Source: CAYWLQ01 sp964458775
GTDB lineage: Bacteria; Myxococcota_A; Polyangia; JAAYKL01
Assembly (NCBI GenBank): GCA_964458775.1
Contig: CAYWLQ010000027.1
Coordinates: forward strand, 1 to 41,406
Direction: 5' to 3'
DNA: 41,406 bases
Both the position numbers and the translations under genes were made by a program. Below are positions 15,682-25,500 of the stretch, piece after piece. The first letter of the stretch is position 1. Each line of letters opens with the position of its first letter. The notes under the pieces were generated by a model. The model was not told the origin of the DNA, did not search any database, and was given only the letters and a program-made list of their open reading frames with translations.

Positions 15682-16992
15682 TTAGAAACTTGAGAAGAAA
15701 TTCCAAAGCGGATCTGCAGCTCCCGACCACAGGGCGTGACCGCCGTCAAACTCACACCAAAACACAGGATAACCGGCTTCACATCCCAAATATTCTACAC
15801 AATAGGATGGGTACGGAGCTCCGGCAGGCTGGGTTTGGTTTTGGCATTTATTTCGTGCAACAAAAACATCTCGCGCATCTCTTCCCGATTGGGTGGTTAC
15901 AAAGTCATCAGAAGCTCCGTGCGCTCCGAAAAAAGCAATCGGTACAGTATCTGTTTCACGGCACCCTCCCATCATACTGCCTGACATGGGAGCAATGGCA
16001 CGAAACACATCAGACTTTTGACAACCCATAGTATTGGACATCATGCCTCCGAAACTAAATCCGGTGGAAAAAATTCTATCTTTATCGATACATAGATTAT
16101 CAAAGAAATGCTCCAACATAACTTCAAAAAATCTGACATCTTCACCCCCTGTGTTCCACCAGCCTTTGCCCGACACGCCTCCGCCTCCGCCGCCCTCCAA
16201 GCCGTCAGGAGACACAAATATGGCGGTTGAGTCTGATTTTGCCTTAAGTCCGTAGTATCCGTTACTTACCACAGCCGAAGCGCTTCCGCCGAGCCAGTGC
16301 CATGTAAAAAACAATCGATAAGGTTTATTCGTATCATAATTAGCCGGTACATCCAAAATGTACATACGTTCTTTTCCGTCTACATCAATGTTGAAAGTAC
16401 CGCTCACAAGAGGTTGAGCGGATCCGCATCCCGCACTTACTGAATCGTCTGTATCTGCATCAGTGTCTGTGTCGGTGTCGGTGTCAGTATCTGTATCTGT
16501 ATCTGTATCTGCATCCGTATCGGTATCAGTGTCTGCATCTGTATCTGTATCTGTATCTGCATCAGTGTCAGTATCAGTGTCTGCATCGGCATCTGTGTCA
16601 GTGTCAGTGTCGGTATCTGCATCTGTATCTGTATCTGTATCGGTATCGGTGTCTGCATCAGTGTCGGTATCAGTGTCTGCATCGGTATCAGTGTCTGCAT
16701 CGGTATCTGCGTCAGAATCAGCATCTGCATCGGTATCAGTGTCCGCGTCAGAATCAGCATCCGAGTCAGAATCCGCATCTGTATCTGTGTCTGCGTCTGT
16801 GTCGGTATCAGTATCTGCATCGGCATCAGTGTCTGCGTCTGTGTCGGTATCTGCATCGCTATCAGCATCTGCATCACTGTTTGAATCAGTCCCTGTTGAT
16901 ATGTCTGAATCTTCAGTCGTGTTTTCAGAAGACTTGTCGTCAGCGCAAGATATTAAAAGACATGATAGAACCATAATTAGTGTGTACTTCAT
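15682..16992 (-). CDS. PHB-depolymerase/feruloyl-esterase-like lipoprotein with Asp-rich linker
   Basis: With the start at 16992, chosen for AGGAG seven bases upstream, the product has 436 residues. A lipoprotein signal ends in LISC. Residues about 40-185 are a long Asp-Thr/Asp-Ala/Asp-Ser linker. The rest is an alpha/beta hydrolase of the LpqC/CE1 esterase group. The nucleophile is S313 in GFSFGG, the acid probably D362 or D363 in GASDDF, and the histidine H419 in GGHALW. Relatives remove ferulate or acetyl groups from xylan or cleave polyhydroxybutyrate. Neighbouring lyase and phosphorylase genes favour plant polysaccharide de-esterification, which is inference. It diverges from the GH94 gene across a 196-base promoter region. 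Confidence 0.85.
   Translation of the reverse strand: MKYTLIMVLSCLLISCADDKSSENTTEDSDISTGTDSNSDADADSDADTDTDADTDADADTDTDTDADTDTDADSDSDADSDADTDTDADADSDADTDADTDTDADTDTDTDADTDTDTDTDTDADTDTDTDTDADADTDTDTDADTDTDTDADTDTDTDADTDTDTDTDTDTDTDTDADTDDSVSAGCGSAQPLVSGTFNIDVDGKERMYILDVPANYDTNKPYRLFFTWHWLGGSASAVVSNGYYGLKAKSDSTAIFVSPDGLEGGGGGGVSGKGWWNTGGEDVRFFEVMLEHFFDNLCIDKDRIFSTGFSFGGMMSNTMGCQKSDVFRAIAPMSGSMMGGCRETDTVPIAFFGAHGASDDFVTTQSGRDARDVFVARNKCQNQTQPAGAPYPSYCVEYLGCEAGYPVFWCEFDGGHALWSGAADPLWNFFSSF
16442..16895 (-). repeat. Tandem Asp-Thr/Asp-Ala/Asp-Ser coding repeat
   Basis: About 450 bases of imperfect hexamers encode the linker of the esterase. Blocks of Asp-Ala-Asp-Thr-Asp-Thr recur as 18-base higher-order units. 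This is the longest such tract in the window. Confidence 0.9.
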
Positions 16993-17065
16993 TTCTTTAC
17001 TCCTCTTAATAAAATACAAATCCTAAAATCGAGTACTAACAACAAAAAAAACTGGGTATAAAAAT

Positions 17066-17092
17066 TTTCGATAAAACGATATTAGATCGAAA
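17066..17092. promoter_or_regulatory. Inverted repeat in the esterase/GH94 divergent promoter region
   Basis: TTTCGAT (17066-17072) and ATCGAAA (17086-17092) are perfect inverted arms around an AT-rich 13-base spacer that contains another CGAT. The site is about 75 bases from the esterase start and 97 from the GH94 start. It could bind a regulator serving both carbohydrate genes. Confidence 0.4.
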
Positions 17093-17188
17093 GCCTAGTT
17101 TCAACGGTTGTCTTTTTTATGAAGTTTGCTAGACTCCCTGCGCGATTAACCGCAAATCAAGATGTTACAACCCCAAGGAGGTCAAACA

Positions 17189-19597
17189 ATGAAATACGGA
17201 TATTTCGACGATACAAACTTTGAGTATGTGATAACTGATCCCAAAACACCGGTAAAATGGATAAATTACTTTGGTACCTTGGATTTCGGAGGCATTGTTG
17301 ACCATACGGGCGGAATGATTGTCTGCAAAAAGGACCCCGCGCTTAACCGCATTACCAAGTATATTCCCCAATTGCCGGCCGGCGATTTTAAAGGTGCAAC
17401 GATATATTACAAATTGAAAACCGCTGACGGAGTAAAAATCTTTTCTCCTCTGTTCGTTCCTTGTTTGGTACCCTATGAGTCTTACAAATGCCGAATCGGT
17501 CTTAGTACCACCATTATCGAAACCGTTTATTTCGGCATACATACAGCGGTTACCTATTTTTCGCCGGATAATCAAACCTGTGTGCTTTGGGATATTAAAA
17601 TTACCAATAATTCCGGCAAAGACATCGACCTGGATGTTATTCCGGTTATTGAATACTCACACTTTGACGCTGCCAAGCAGTTCAATAATGCAGATTGGGT
17701 TCCCCAGACCATGCAGGGACGTCTTATGAGTGACAAAGACGGCATGAAAGCTCTTATGCAGTATGCCTACATGAAAAAAGACGAGCAAATCAACTACTTT
17801 ACCACCAACTTCCCGGCTTCTTCTTTTGATACGGATCGCTCAAAATTTTTGGGTAACCACGAATATACAACCTGGCAGCGTCCCGGTTCTTTAGAAAACG
17901 ACGAACTTTCCAGTTACGAAGCACACAGGGGCGACAATATCGCTGCCTTGATGCATCATTTAAAGGGAATGAAAAACGGCGAAACCAAACGTATCATTGT
18001 TCAACTCGGTCAAAACGACTCTCCGGCCAAAGCAGCACCCATTATTGACAAATATCGCAACGAAGCGGAGGTTGACAAAGCGCTTGAGTCTATTCGTTCT
18101 TTTTGGAAAGACTACCTCTCTAAAATGTGGGTAAAAACACCGGATGCCGCTATGAACTCCACAGTCAATGTGTTCAATCCTTACCAGTGTCACACCACCT
18201 ATAACTGGTCACGCTTCTTGTCACTATATCAAACCGCTTTGGGTGAGCGCGGTATCGGTTTTAGAGACAGTTCACAGGATGTTCTCGGATGTATGGATCG
18301 CATGCCCGAAACAGCGGTTACCCTGGTGCGCAAGCTTTTAAGCGTACAAAAACCGAACGGTTCGGCAATGCATCAATTTTTCCCGCTTACCATGGAAGCA
18401 ACTATCGGTGACGCTAAAGAATACAAAGACCGTCCCAAATATTACGGCGACGATCACCTTTGGGTTATTCTGTCGGTGGTCGAATACCTTAAAGAAACCG
18501 GCAATATTGATTTCTTGAAAGAGGAAATACCTTACTATCACGTAGATACAGACAAACCGCGTGAAAAGGGCACGGTATTGGATCACTTACAGCGAGCAAT
18601 TGAATTTTCGCGAAATAATGTAGGGAAAAACGGTCTGCCTCTGCTCGGTTTTGCCGACTGGAATGACACAGTAAACCTGCCCACCGGAGCTGAGTCTTGC
18701 TTTATTACCAATCAGTACGGCAAAGCTTTATTGGAACTAATGGATTTATGCGACCATCTAGGTGATAAAGCGACCAAAGAGAAATACGCATCTTACTACC
18801 AAGAAATGAAAGAGCGTTTTAACAAAGCAGCTTGGGACGGCGAATGGTTCATTAGGTACTTTGACAAAGACGGTAATCCCTTGGGTTCAAAAAAGAATGC
18901 CAAATGCCAAATTTATCTTAACGGTCAATCATGGCCGGTAATATCCGGCTTCGCCGATCAAGACAAAGCGGTTAAAGCGCTGGATTCTGTAAACAAGCTG
19001 TTAAACACCTCCAAGGGAATTAAGTTGAGTTCTCCGGGTTATGAAGGTTGGGATCCTAATGTAGGCGGCATTACCTCTTATCCGCCGGGAGCAAAAGAAA
19101 ACTGCGGTATTTTCCTTCACACCAATCCTTGGGTAATGATCGCCGAAACCCTTGTGGGCAATGGAGATCGCGCCTACGAATACTACAATCAGATTAATCC
19201 TTCCGCCAAAAACGAAATCATTGATGAGTTTGAGGTTGAACCCTATGTTTATCCGCAAAACATTCTATCAAACGAACATCCTCAGTTCGGTTTGGGTCGA
19301 AACAGCTGGCTTTCAGGAACTTCTGCTTGGGCTTACACCGCAGCTACCAAATTTATTTTGGGAATCCAACCCACTTATACCGGATTACGAATAAATCCCT
19401 GTATTCCAAAAGCTTGGGACGGTTTCAGCCTGACCCGAAAATACAAAGGGGCTGACTATAATATTGAAGTCAAGAATCCAAGTCATATTTGCAAAGGCAT
19501 AAAACAAGTAATTGTAGACGGTCAGTCAATAGACGGAAATACAATCCCCAACTTTGCAGACGGCAAAACCCACAAAGTCGAAGTAATAATGGGCTGA
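17189..19597 (+). CDS. GH94 phosphorylase (cellobiose/chitobiose phosphorylase type)
   Basis: The 802-residue cytoplasmic enzyme should split a beta-linked disaccharide with phosphate, giving a sugar 1-phosphate and saving ATP. The opening MKYGYFDDTNFEYVI and WINYFGT and the late LSGTSAWAYTA segment are family hallmarks, and length is normal. The proton donor is D490 in GFADWNDTVNL. I take the ATG at 17189 because AAGGAGG lies 7 bases upstream; an earlier in-frame ATG at 17162 has none. The early region usually holding SPGWQP reads FSPLFVPC, so acceptor specificity may differ from classical cellobiose phosphorylase. It has no signal peptide, so a transporter must bring the disaccharide in. 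Confidence 0.92.
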   Translation: MKYGYFDDTNFEYVITDPKTPVKWINYFGTLDFGGIVDHTGGMIVCKKDPALNRITKYIPQLPAGDFKGATIYYKLKTADGVKIFSPLFVPCLVPYESYKCRIGLSTTIIETVYFGIHTAVTYFSPDNQTCVLWDIKITNNSGKDIDLDVIPVIEYSHFDAAKQFNNADWVPQTMQGRLMSDKDGMKALMQYAYMKKDEQINYFTTNFPASSFDTDRSKFLGNHEYTTWQRPGSLENDELSSYEAHRGDNIAALMHHLKGMKNGETKRIIVQLGQNDSPAKAAPIIDKYRNEAEVDKALESIRSFWKDYLSKMWVKTPDAAMNSTVNVFNPYQCHTTYNWSRFLSLYQTALGERGIGFRDSSQDVLGCMDRMPETAVTLVRKLLSVQKPNGSAMHQFFPLTMEATIGDAKEYKDRPKYYGDDHLWVILSVVEYLKETGNIDFLKEEIPYYHVDTDKPREKGTVLDHLQRAIEFSRNNVGKNGLPLLGFADWNDTVNLPTGAESCFITNQYGKALLELMDLCDHLGDKATKEKYASYYQEMKERFNKAAWDGEWFIRYFDKDGNPLGSKKNAKCQIYLNGQSWPVISGFADQDKAVKALDSVNKLLNTSKGIKLSSPGYEGWDPNVGGITSYPPGAKENCGIFLHTNPWVMIAETLVGNGDRAYEYYNQINPSAKNEIIDEFEVEPYVYPQNILSNEHPQFGLGRNSWLSGTSAWAYTAATKFILGIQPTYTGLRINPCIPKAWDGFSLTRKYKGADYNIEVKNPSHICKGIKQVIVDGQSIDGNTIPNFADGKTHKVEVIMG

Positions 19598-19930
19598 TAT
19601 TCCAAGGCGATTATTTTCTTTTACATTTGTACTTTTACCATAAAACTTCATTTTAATTGGGCTTCTAAACGTTACTGTAAGATTTCTTGAGCCGTTTTGG
19701 GGCAACTATGGCTCCTATATTTAGTCTTGATATTTAAAATTGAGACTAGTCTTATGGGCGATTTAGAAGATGTTCTTTGTTTTTCACCGTTGCAAAATAA
19801 CCAGGAAGGTAAAAAGCATTAAGTACCATTAAATAAATGGAGTCTACAAAACAGTGACTTGTTATAGTCCAAATCATTGTTTTGTAATATTTTTTAAACG
19901 GCAGAGCATGCCAAAGAGGAGGAGAGACTG
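19598..19930. other. 333-base intergenic region with two small inverted repeats
   Basis: GAGCC (19689-19693) pairs with GGCTC (19710-19714), and TAGTCT (19722-19727) pairs with AGACTA (19743-19748). Neither is followed by a clear T-run, so I call no terminator. The promoter of the von Willebrand gene should be in the right half. No supported open frame was seen. Confidence 0.4.
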
Positions 19931-21049
19931 ATGATCAAAACTGCATACTGGGTGTTTGCATTGCTTGTTGCTTTTGGACTTATAGTTTCGTGCAGCAATA
20001 GCAAAGATGGTGAGAATTCCGACAGTTCTGATGCAGATGTTGACAATGACACAGATGCTGACACTGATGCTGATTCTGACAGCGATACCGACGCTGATTC
20101 TGACAGCGATACCGATGCTGATAGTGACGAGTTTCAATCTTGCGGTACTACCAGCGTAAATCTTACCGGAGTTACCACAAGAGTAATGTTGCTTTTGGAC
20201 AAATCGCTGTCGATGAATGACAATAACAAATGGAATCAGGCGGTTTCTGCAATAAACGGAATGGTACAAGCTTTTAACAGTCAAATAGAATTCGGGATTG
20301 ACCTCTTTGCGGTTGACGGAGACGGCGAACAGGCTTCATGTGCAGTGGGAACAGCTGTTGCAGAGGATTCGGCCTTAGAGAACGCCGCCGATATAGTTAA
20401 TTTATTAGGCAACACAGCGCCGGCAGGTGCAACACCTTTACTTTTAGGAATGAGAAATTTTTTGGATAGAACTTATGCACCTGCTTTTTCTGCTGCCGGA
20501 GCTAACAGATATCTTGTTATTGTTTCAGACGGAATGGACACATGCGGCGAAAACGGTGTTTATAATAGACGAGGCGGAGCCGATGAACAGGAACTGGCTG
20601 CTGCAACAGCGTCGCTTTATTCCGAAAACGGAATAGGTACCATCGTTATCGGTTTCGGAGACGGTGCAGACCCGACACAACTCAATGCTATTGCGAATGC
20701 AGGAGGCACAGAATTCACAACCTACCTAGATGCTGCCGACGGGGCCGAATTGGATAGCACCTTAAACAATATAGCCGAAACAGTTGTTACAAGCTGTTTG
20801 TTTCAACTCGACAATTATGATCCGGAACAAGTTAATACGGACAGAGTAAATGTATTGTTTGACGGAACCGCAATTCCAAGAGACGAAGAATGCCGCGCAA
20901 ATACCGGCTGGATGTGGGCGGATGAAAGCAAAACATCCGTTCAATTCTGCGAAGCTGCCTGTAATGCAGTAGAATCAGGAACTGTAAGCAACATAGAAGT
21001 TCAAGTAGCATGTTCCGATGATGATGTTGTAATTATTACACCGATCTAG
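19931..21049 (+). CDS. von Willebrand factor A lipoprotein with Asp-rich linker
   Basis: The 372-residue product has a lipoprotein signal with lipobox IVSC near residue 21, an Asp-Ala/Asp-Ser/Asp-Thr linker (about 34-67), and a vWA domain from about residue 75. The metal-ion-dependent adhesion site is visible: D90-x-S92-x-S94 in DKSLSM, a Thr in AGATPL, and Asp in VSDGMD. Paired cysteines (QASCAVG, DTCGENG) suggest disulphides outside the cytoplasm. A Cys-rich C-terminal part follows. Domains of this type bind protein partners or matrix through the metal. GAGGAGAG precedes the ATG. The linker is the same type as in the lyase, DUF362 and esterase proteins, so all four are probably displayed on the same surface. 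Confidence 0.88.
   Translation: MIKTAYWVFALLVAFGLIVSCSNSKDGENSDSSDADVDNDTDADTDADSDSDTDADSDSDTDADSDEFQSCGTTSVNLTGVTTRVMLLLDKSLSMNDNNKWNQAVSAINGMVQAFNSQIEFGIDLFAVDGDGEQASCAVGTAVAEDSALENAADIVNLLGNTAPAGATPLLLGMRNFLDRTYAPAFSAAGANRYLVIVSDGMDTCGENGVYNRRGGADEQELAAATASLYSENGIGTIVIGFGDGADPTQLNAIANAGGTEFTTYLDAADGAELDSTLNNIAETVVTSCLFQLDNYDPEQVNTDRVNVLFDGTAIPRDEECRANTGWMWADESKTSVQFCEAACNAVESGTVSNIEVQVACSDDDVVIITPI
20031..20128 (+). repeat. Short Asp-Ser/Asp-Thr/Asp-Ala coding repeat
   Basis: This is the shortest of the four linker tracts, with a 30-base unit (starting GATGCTGATTCTGACAGCG) present almost twice in tandem. Confidence 0.85.
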
Positions 21050-21050
21050 C

Positions 21051-21094
21051 AGAACAATTTCAAGGTAACCTCAAAAGAACTGCCTTATTGTTCT
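21051..21094. terminator. Candidate bidirectional hairpin between convergent genes
   Basis: AGAACAAT (21051-21058) pairs perfectly with ATTGTTCT (21087-21094), and inside it AAGG pairs with CCTT. It begins directly after the vWA stop codon and precedes the stop of the convergent gene. The following T-run is broken (ATTTT after a few bases), so terminator strength is uncertain. Confidence 0.45.
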
Positions 21095-21106
21095 ATAGAA
21101 CTTATT

Positions 21107-21448
21107 TTACGAGTCAGAATTCTTTAAGTGGTTTTTCCAATCGGCCACCATCTTCTCCAAGGTCTGCAACAGGGCAAGCAATCCCATAGCTTCGGGAACA
21201 ATCGAGTGATAGTCATACTGACGTAAGGCAGCAAGCCCGATCTTGTAATCGAGTACCGGTCGTTTTTTATTATCGGCAAGTGACTGTTCAAGTCCGGCAA
21301 GATACTCGAACTGAAGCCACTCCTCAAAGGGTCTGCCGGAATAAAGCGCCTCGCTGTTCGAAGGTGTAGCCGGTACATCAAGCCGGTAACCGATACGCCG
21401 CATTTCAGCGCGGACCAGTTCGATATGTGTCGTTATCTGTTGTTTCAT
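21107..21448 (-). CDS. Small protein, possibly YqcC-like
   Basis: The 113-residue protein has a central RPFEEWLQFEYLAGLEQSL stretch and a helical C-terminus (GLLALLQTLEKMVADWK). The F-x-EWLQ-F-xL pattern recalls the YqcC family (DUF446), but identity elsewhere is weak. It is last in a run of three small minus-strand genes behind the 1837-residue protein. Function is unknown. Confidence 0.55.
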   Translation of the reverse strand: MKQQITTHIELVRAEMRRIGYRLDVPATPSNSEALYSGRPFEEWLQFEYLAGLEQSLADNKKRPVLDYKIGLAALRQYDYHSIVPEAMGLLALLQTLEKMVADWKNHLKNSDS

Positions 21449-21493
21449 CGGGTTTTCTTTGCACTTTGATTTACGATATATCTTTTTTTAGGC

Positions 21494-21781
21494 TCATCCA
21501 TTCTCCATATTGTCGCTACAGTAAACAAGAATATTGTGGTCACCCAATGTAGAACCAAATCGACCTGCATCACTATCCAGGCTGACTGCACCACAATAAC
21601 AGCGAAAGTCGTTGTTCTGATCGGCAGTCATCGTTGATCCGCATTTTGCACAACGATAGAGGAGTTGCCTGGAGGAACTCCATCCGCCGCTTGTGGAGCC
21701 AAATCCTGGTCCTCTGCCGACAAACGTATACCCTTCAATAGCTAAAGAAAAATCCGGTTCAATTTCTTTCATACGGATCAT
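21494..21781 (-). CDS. Small zinc-ribbon-like protein
   Basis: The 95-residue protein has YRCAKCGS (Cys 44 and 47) and FRCYCGA (Cys 61 and 63), spaced as in a small zinc ribbon. GRGPGFGSTSGGW precedes it and GRFGSTLGDHNILVY follows. I have the impression that similar small proteins turn up beside polymorphic-toxin immunity genes, but I cannot confirm a family. It is 45 bases upstream of the 113-residue gene on the same strand. A second start four codons in is possible. Confidence 0.6.
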   Translation of the reverse strand: MIRMKEIEPDFSLAIEGYTFVGRGPGFGSTSGGWSSSRQLLYRCAKCGSTMTADQNNDFRCYCGAVSLDSDAGRFGSTLGDHNILVYCSDNMENG

Positions 21782-21866
21782 TTACTCCCATAGACAGGAA
21801 AAATCATCTGTACATTTTCTTAGAAAATCAGTGTCTGACACGGGCAGTCGCTCTTATGTTTTCGAT

Positions 21867-22364
21867 TTAAAGCGGCAAATCAGATTTTTTCATTTGCTTC
21901 CCTAAATGTTCCAAGAACAATCTCCGATATTGTCTCTTCTTTTTCGGCATTACCTCATTAATTTTGGTATGGTAGTTATAAACAGCAGAATAGTATTCGT
22001 TAAAGTGTGCTATCTTTTCGTCCAGGGATTCATTAACGTCCTGAAACATTCCGGCAAAATACTCATCCAAATTAGCGGTTTTTACATTGTTGTCATTTGC
22101 AAGTAATGAGTCCCGTATCTTGATAGGTCCAAGGACTATAACTCGCGGCATTACATCATGGAAGAAGAAGAGCTTTCCTAAGTCGATGTTCAGATCGAAG
22201 TCTCGCCAATCCCAGGATGACCCAAACCAGATATCGTCATGTTCATAGAGGAAAGTTGGGCATATCCAATTGTCCCGGATTTTTATGCGCTCGAAACCGA
22301 GTTTCTTCAGCTTCGGTTCCATTATCTCCTGAAATTTGCTTTTGTATAATGTTTCTGATTCCAT
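21867..22364 (-). CDS. Hypothetical protein (165 aa), immunity-protein-like size and composition
   Basis: The product is soluble and aromatic-rich, with FQEIMEPKLKKLGFERIK at the start and WFGSSWDWRDFDLNIDLGKLF in the middle. The beginning resembles the general layout of small proteins annotated as DUF4304-like or immunity proteins, but the match is not decisive. AGAAGG precedes the ATG by about 7 bases. It lies in a cluster with the zinc-ribbon and 113-residue genes, downstream of the giant protein. Function unknown. Confidence 0.6.
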   Translation of the reverse strand: MESETLYKSKFQEIMEPKLKKLGFERIKIRDNWICPTFLYEHDDIWFGSSWDWRDFDLNIDLGKLFFFHDVMPRVIVLGPIKIRDSLLANDNNVKTANLDEYFAGMFQDVNESLDEKIAHFNEYYSAVYNYHTKINEVMPKKKRQYRRLFLEHLGKQMKKSDLPL

Positions 22365-22510
22365 CCCTGACCTTCTCTTGTTCTTGACCGTCCTTTATCC
22401 CTGGTGCTCTGATTCGGATGTGCCGTTTGACTGTTGTCTACGACGCATCCAGACCGAGCGCACTGTCCGGTTTTTCCGCCTTCCACTCCTTGCCCAGGTT
22501 TTTGAGTCAT
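22322..22510 (-). CDS. Possible small protein (62 aa) behind the giant gene
   Basis: An ATG at 22510 has a strong GAAGGAG site 9 bases upstream, which is why I list it. The product is short, polar and rich in Gly, Gln, Arg and Asn (GKTGQCARSG, DNSQTAHPNQST). It overlaps the start of the 165-residue gene by 43 bases in another frame. Support is the ribosome-binding site alone; it may be a leader peptide or not a gene. Confidence 0.35.
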   Translation of the reverse strand: MTQKPGQGVEGGKTGQCARSGCVVDNSQTAHPNQSTRDKGRSRTREGQGWNQKHYTKANFRR

Positions 22511-22574
22511 GAGTAAATTCTCCTTCTGAAGGCTCAGCGATCGGACGAAATATTGTTTGACCGATGTTGATGTA

Positions 22575-25500
22575 TCATTTCGTTTTTCCAGATACTCGCG
22601 AATATGCCTCGCGCATCGACTGAAGATTGAGGGGTACGCCGAACGGAGGTCTTTCTTTTTCAACCAGACCAAGCAACGCAAGCTTCGCGGTCTCCACCGG
22701 CGCGGGATAGCGGTCGAAATAGACCACCTCGCCGGGCAAAAAGAGCGTGTGGCTTGCGGTCTTGTATTTCTTTTCCACCACGAGCCGCTTTTCGACAAGC
22801 TCCGCTGCGGCTTTCTCATACGTTGCCTTTTTCCAGCCGTTGTACCGCATAACTCGCTTGGCTGACGGCTCGCCGAGCACGGAAACTTGGAGGTAGAGCA
22901 TCGCGGCTTCGGTCGAGAGCTTTTGTTTTTGTTGCACGGTCTTTAACGTGTCGGCGGCACTCACCGCCGGATTGGCGACAAAGGCGCCGGTCGTCAAACC
23001 AGTCTGTTTCAGCTCCGCAATCAGCGACTGAAAATCGTCGCTCTGCCATAGCCGCCAGTTGTGCCAATAGGGATACGCGTTGATGTCGGCGCCCGGAATT
23101 TGAATACCGCCGTCAGGTGCCTCGATGCGTTTCAGCAGCGTTTGTCTTGTCTCGCGGTCGGTCAATTGCCCGGTGGCCAGCGAGAGAAATACGCCGTTTC
23201 GCTCTTTCTCTTCGGTGGGCCACACCATCACCAGTCCGCCCGCGACGATGCCCTCCGCGCTGTCGCCTTCGGGGGCACGGTACGGCGGGCCTTTCAACTC
23301 TTTGACGAAGTTCCAGAACGTCTCGGCGTCTTTGATGGAGCCCGTGCCGACGGGCAGCAGCATTCCTTGTGAGGCCAGCCTCGTTTCGATGAGCGACGCG
23401 GCGAGGGCCGCCTTTTCGCGAAGGGGATGCCCGACCTCAAGCTCGAGATTGGCCCACGCGATGAGCTTCATATGCAGATAGAGCGCTTCGTAGCTGAAAC
23501 AGGCGCTTGTATCGGGCCACTTCGCAAGATCGTCTCCCTGCGCGGTCACCGGCAGCGGCCAACCCTTCGGCACGCTTCTGAAATAGAGCTCCGCTCCGTC
23601 GTAGCCGCCGCGCCACGGGCGATGAGCCCAAACTGCATCACAATTCAATTGCGGCGAAGTATCGGCCTCGACCAGCGCGGTCGCCTGGGTGATGAAGTTC
23701 GGATGCGGATCCCGCAAATCATCTTCAAGCTTGCGAATCAACTGAACATCAAGGGGCGTGCGGACGCCGTACTTTTCGCGCCACGCAGCCGCGAGTGTTT
23801 CGGCAAAGGTTTTGGGCGAGGTATACAATTCTGTCAGATCCTCGGGCAGCGACTTGGAAATTACCTCGTGCAATTCGCGCTGCAGGAAAGCGGGATCTTC
23901 CGCATCCCAGCCAAGCTCGTTCTTGCCGTAGTTGATATCATCCGCGGAGGCGTCAAGCTGTTTTCTCTGCGCCGCATCCACCTTGTGGTATGCACAGCCG
24001 GAGAGCACCATGGCGGCCGTGCCGTACAGCATCCCGGTCGCCTCGGAAAGGGCGAGCGCCGCCTCCTTGGAAAACGAAAACGGCCCTTTGTTTTTCAACA
24101 GCGCAAACGCTGTATCGATATTCTCCGTGGTGAGCGGCATATTGAACGGTGTCTCGAAGATTTTTTCGGCGCCCGGCGGCAATTGAAAATTGTTTCCCTC
24201 GGCGTGCAGACAGGCAAAGGTCCAGGGTCCCGAATAGGCCAGGCAGCGGAGCAGCAGGCGCCTTCCGCCCTGCTTGACCAGAAAGTCCTTGTGATTGGCG
24301 TCAATGCCCTGCATCGGCGGATGCGCGAAGGTGAGCCCCACGATTCCGAGTTTTCTTGTATGTGCCGCGAGGGCGGTTTCCTTGTAGAACGCGCAGAACC
24401 GCACCAGCGCCTCCCGCATCTTATCCGGGGTCGCGGGCGCGAGGAGCTGGTACAAAAACTCGCCGCCGTAGACGAGACAACGCTCCCACTGCGCGTGACA
24501 GTTGGGCAGCTCCATTGCAAGGAACGTTTTCAAGTCCGCCGTTTCTTCATCTTCGGTTTCGGGAAACAAAAACGCGCTCACCTCGCGAACGTGGTGCTCG
24601 AGCTGCGCGGTGCTCTTTCCCGGAACATAGAAGGCGGCTTCGAGCAGCGGATCGAGGGGATATACCGCGCTGTCGGCCATGTAGTTCGTCGGGTCGACTG
24701 CAACCTCGGTCGACTGCACGGGCGCGATATCGGCCACCCGTCGCCGAATCTGATCCAAGCGCAGCCCCACCTCCACCGCGGTTACCGCCATCCGGGCCGC
24801 CCCGGCGACGAGCTTGTCATTGGAAATCTCAGGAAAGGCTTTTCTCACTGCCTCCGTTACGGTCGGCCACGTCGCATGGACATCGACATACTTTTCTTCC
24901 GCGTTCACCGTGACCATCATCTCGTTCAGGCGATATTCCTCACCGCCCGTGGACGGCGCGTCTTTGCCTTCTTGGAGCACGACCCGCGCCGCATCGTACA
25001 CGATGCGCGCCTGAGCAAGGGTGGCCTCGGACAGGGCTTTGGAGCCGTTCAGATCCCGAGGAACCAGTCGGCTGTTCCACTGATAAAAGTATCCGAACGG
25101 ATCGGGCTTGGTCGCCCAGTAGCGATAGCTGCCGACCTCATTTTTGGGAATCAAGACCATGCCGTTCTCCGCGTCGAAATGATAGCGGAAGCAGCGATAG
25201 TTGCGGTCTCGGTGGGGAAACCGAATGATGCTGTTGAATTCTGAGGTGCTCCGCGCCTTGAGACTGCCGGCGGTTTCGCCGTAAAAGCATTTCTCGGTTT
25301 CAGAGTAATAACAGACGAAGGCAAGCAATCCTTCCTTTGCCGGCATGGGGGCAAAATCCGCTTCCGGTTGCACCCATTCGTATTTCGAATCTTCTAGATA
25401 CAGGCGGTTTTCTTCGGTGCAGTACGGTTCGAAAAACGCCGGCAACTGCGGTTTCTTGAGCCGCTCACCGGTCCCGATGCGGTGGGTGTGAAGCGTTAAG

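Noticed and set aside
23427..25244. 605-residue plus-strand open frame inside the giant gene
   Set aside because: GC-rich codon bias of the real gene removes stops from the opposite frame; composition is Arg/Gly-rich without domains, and no ribosome-binding site was seen.
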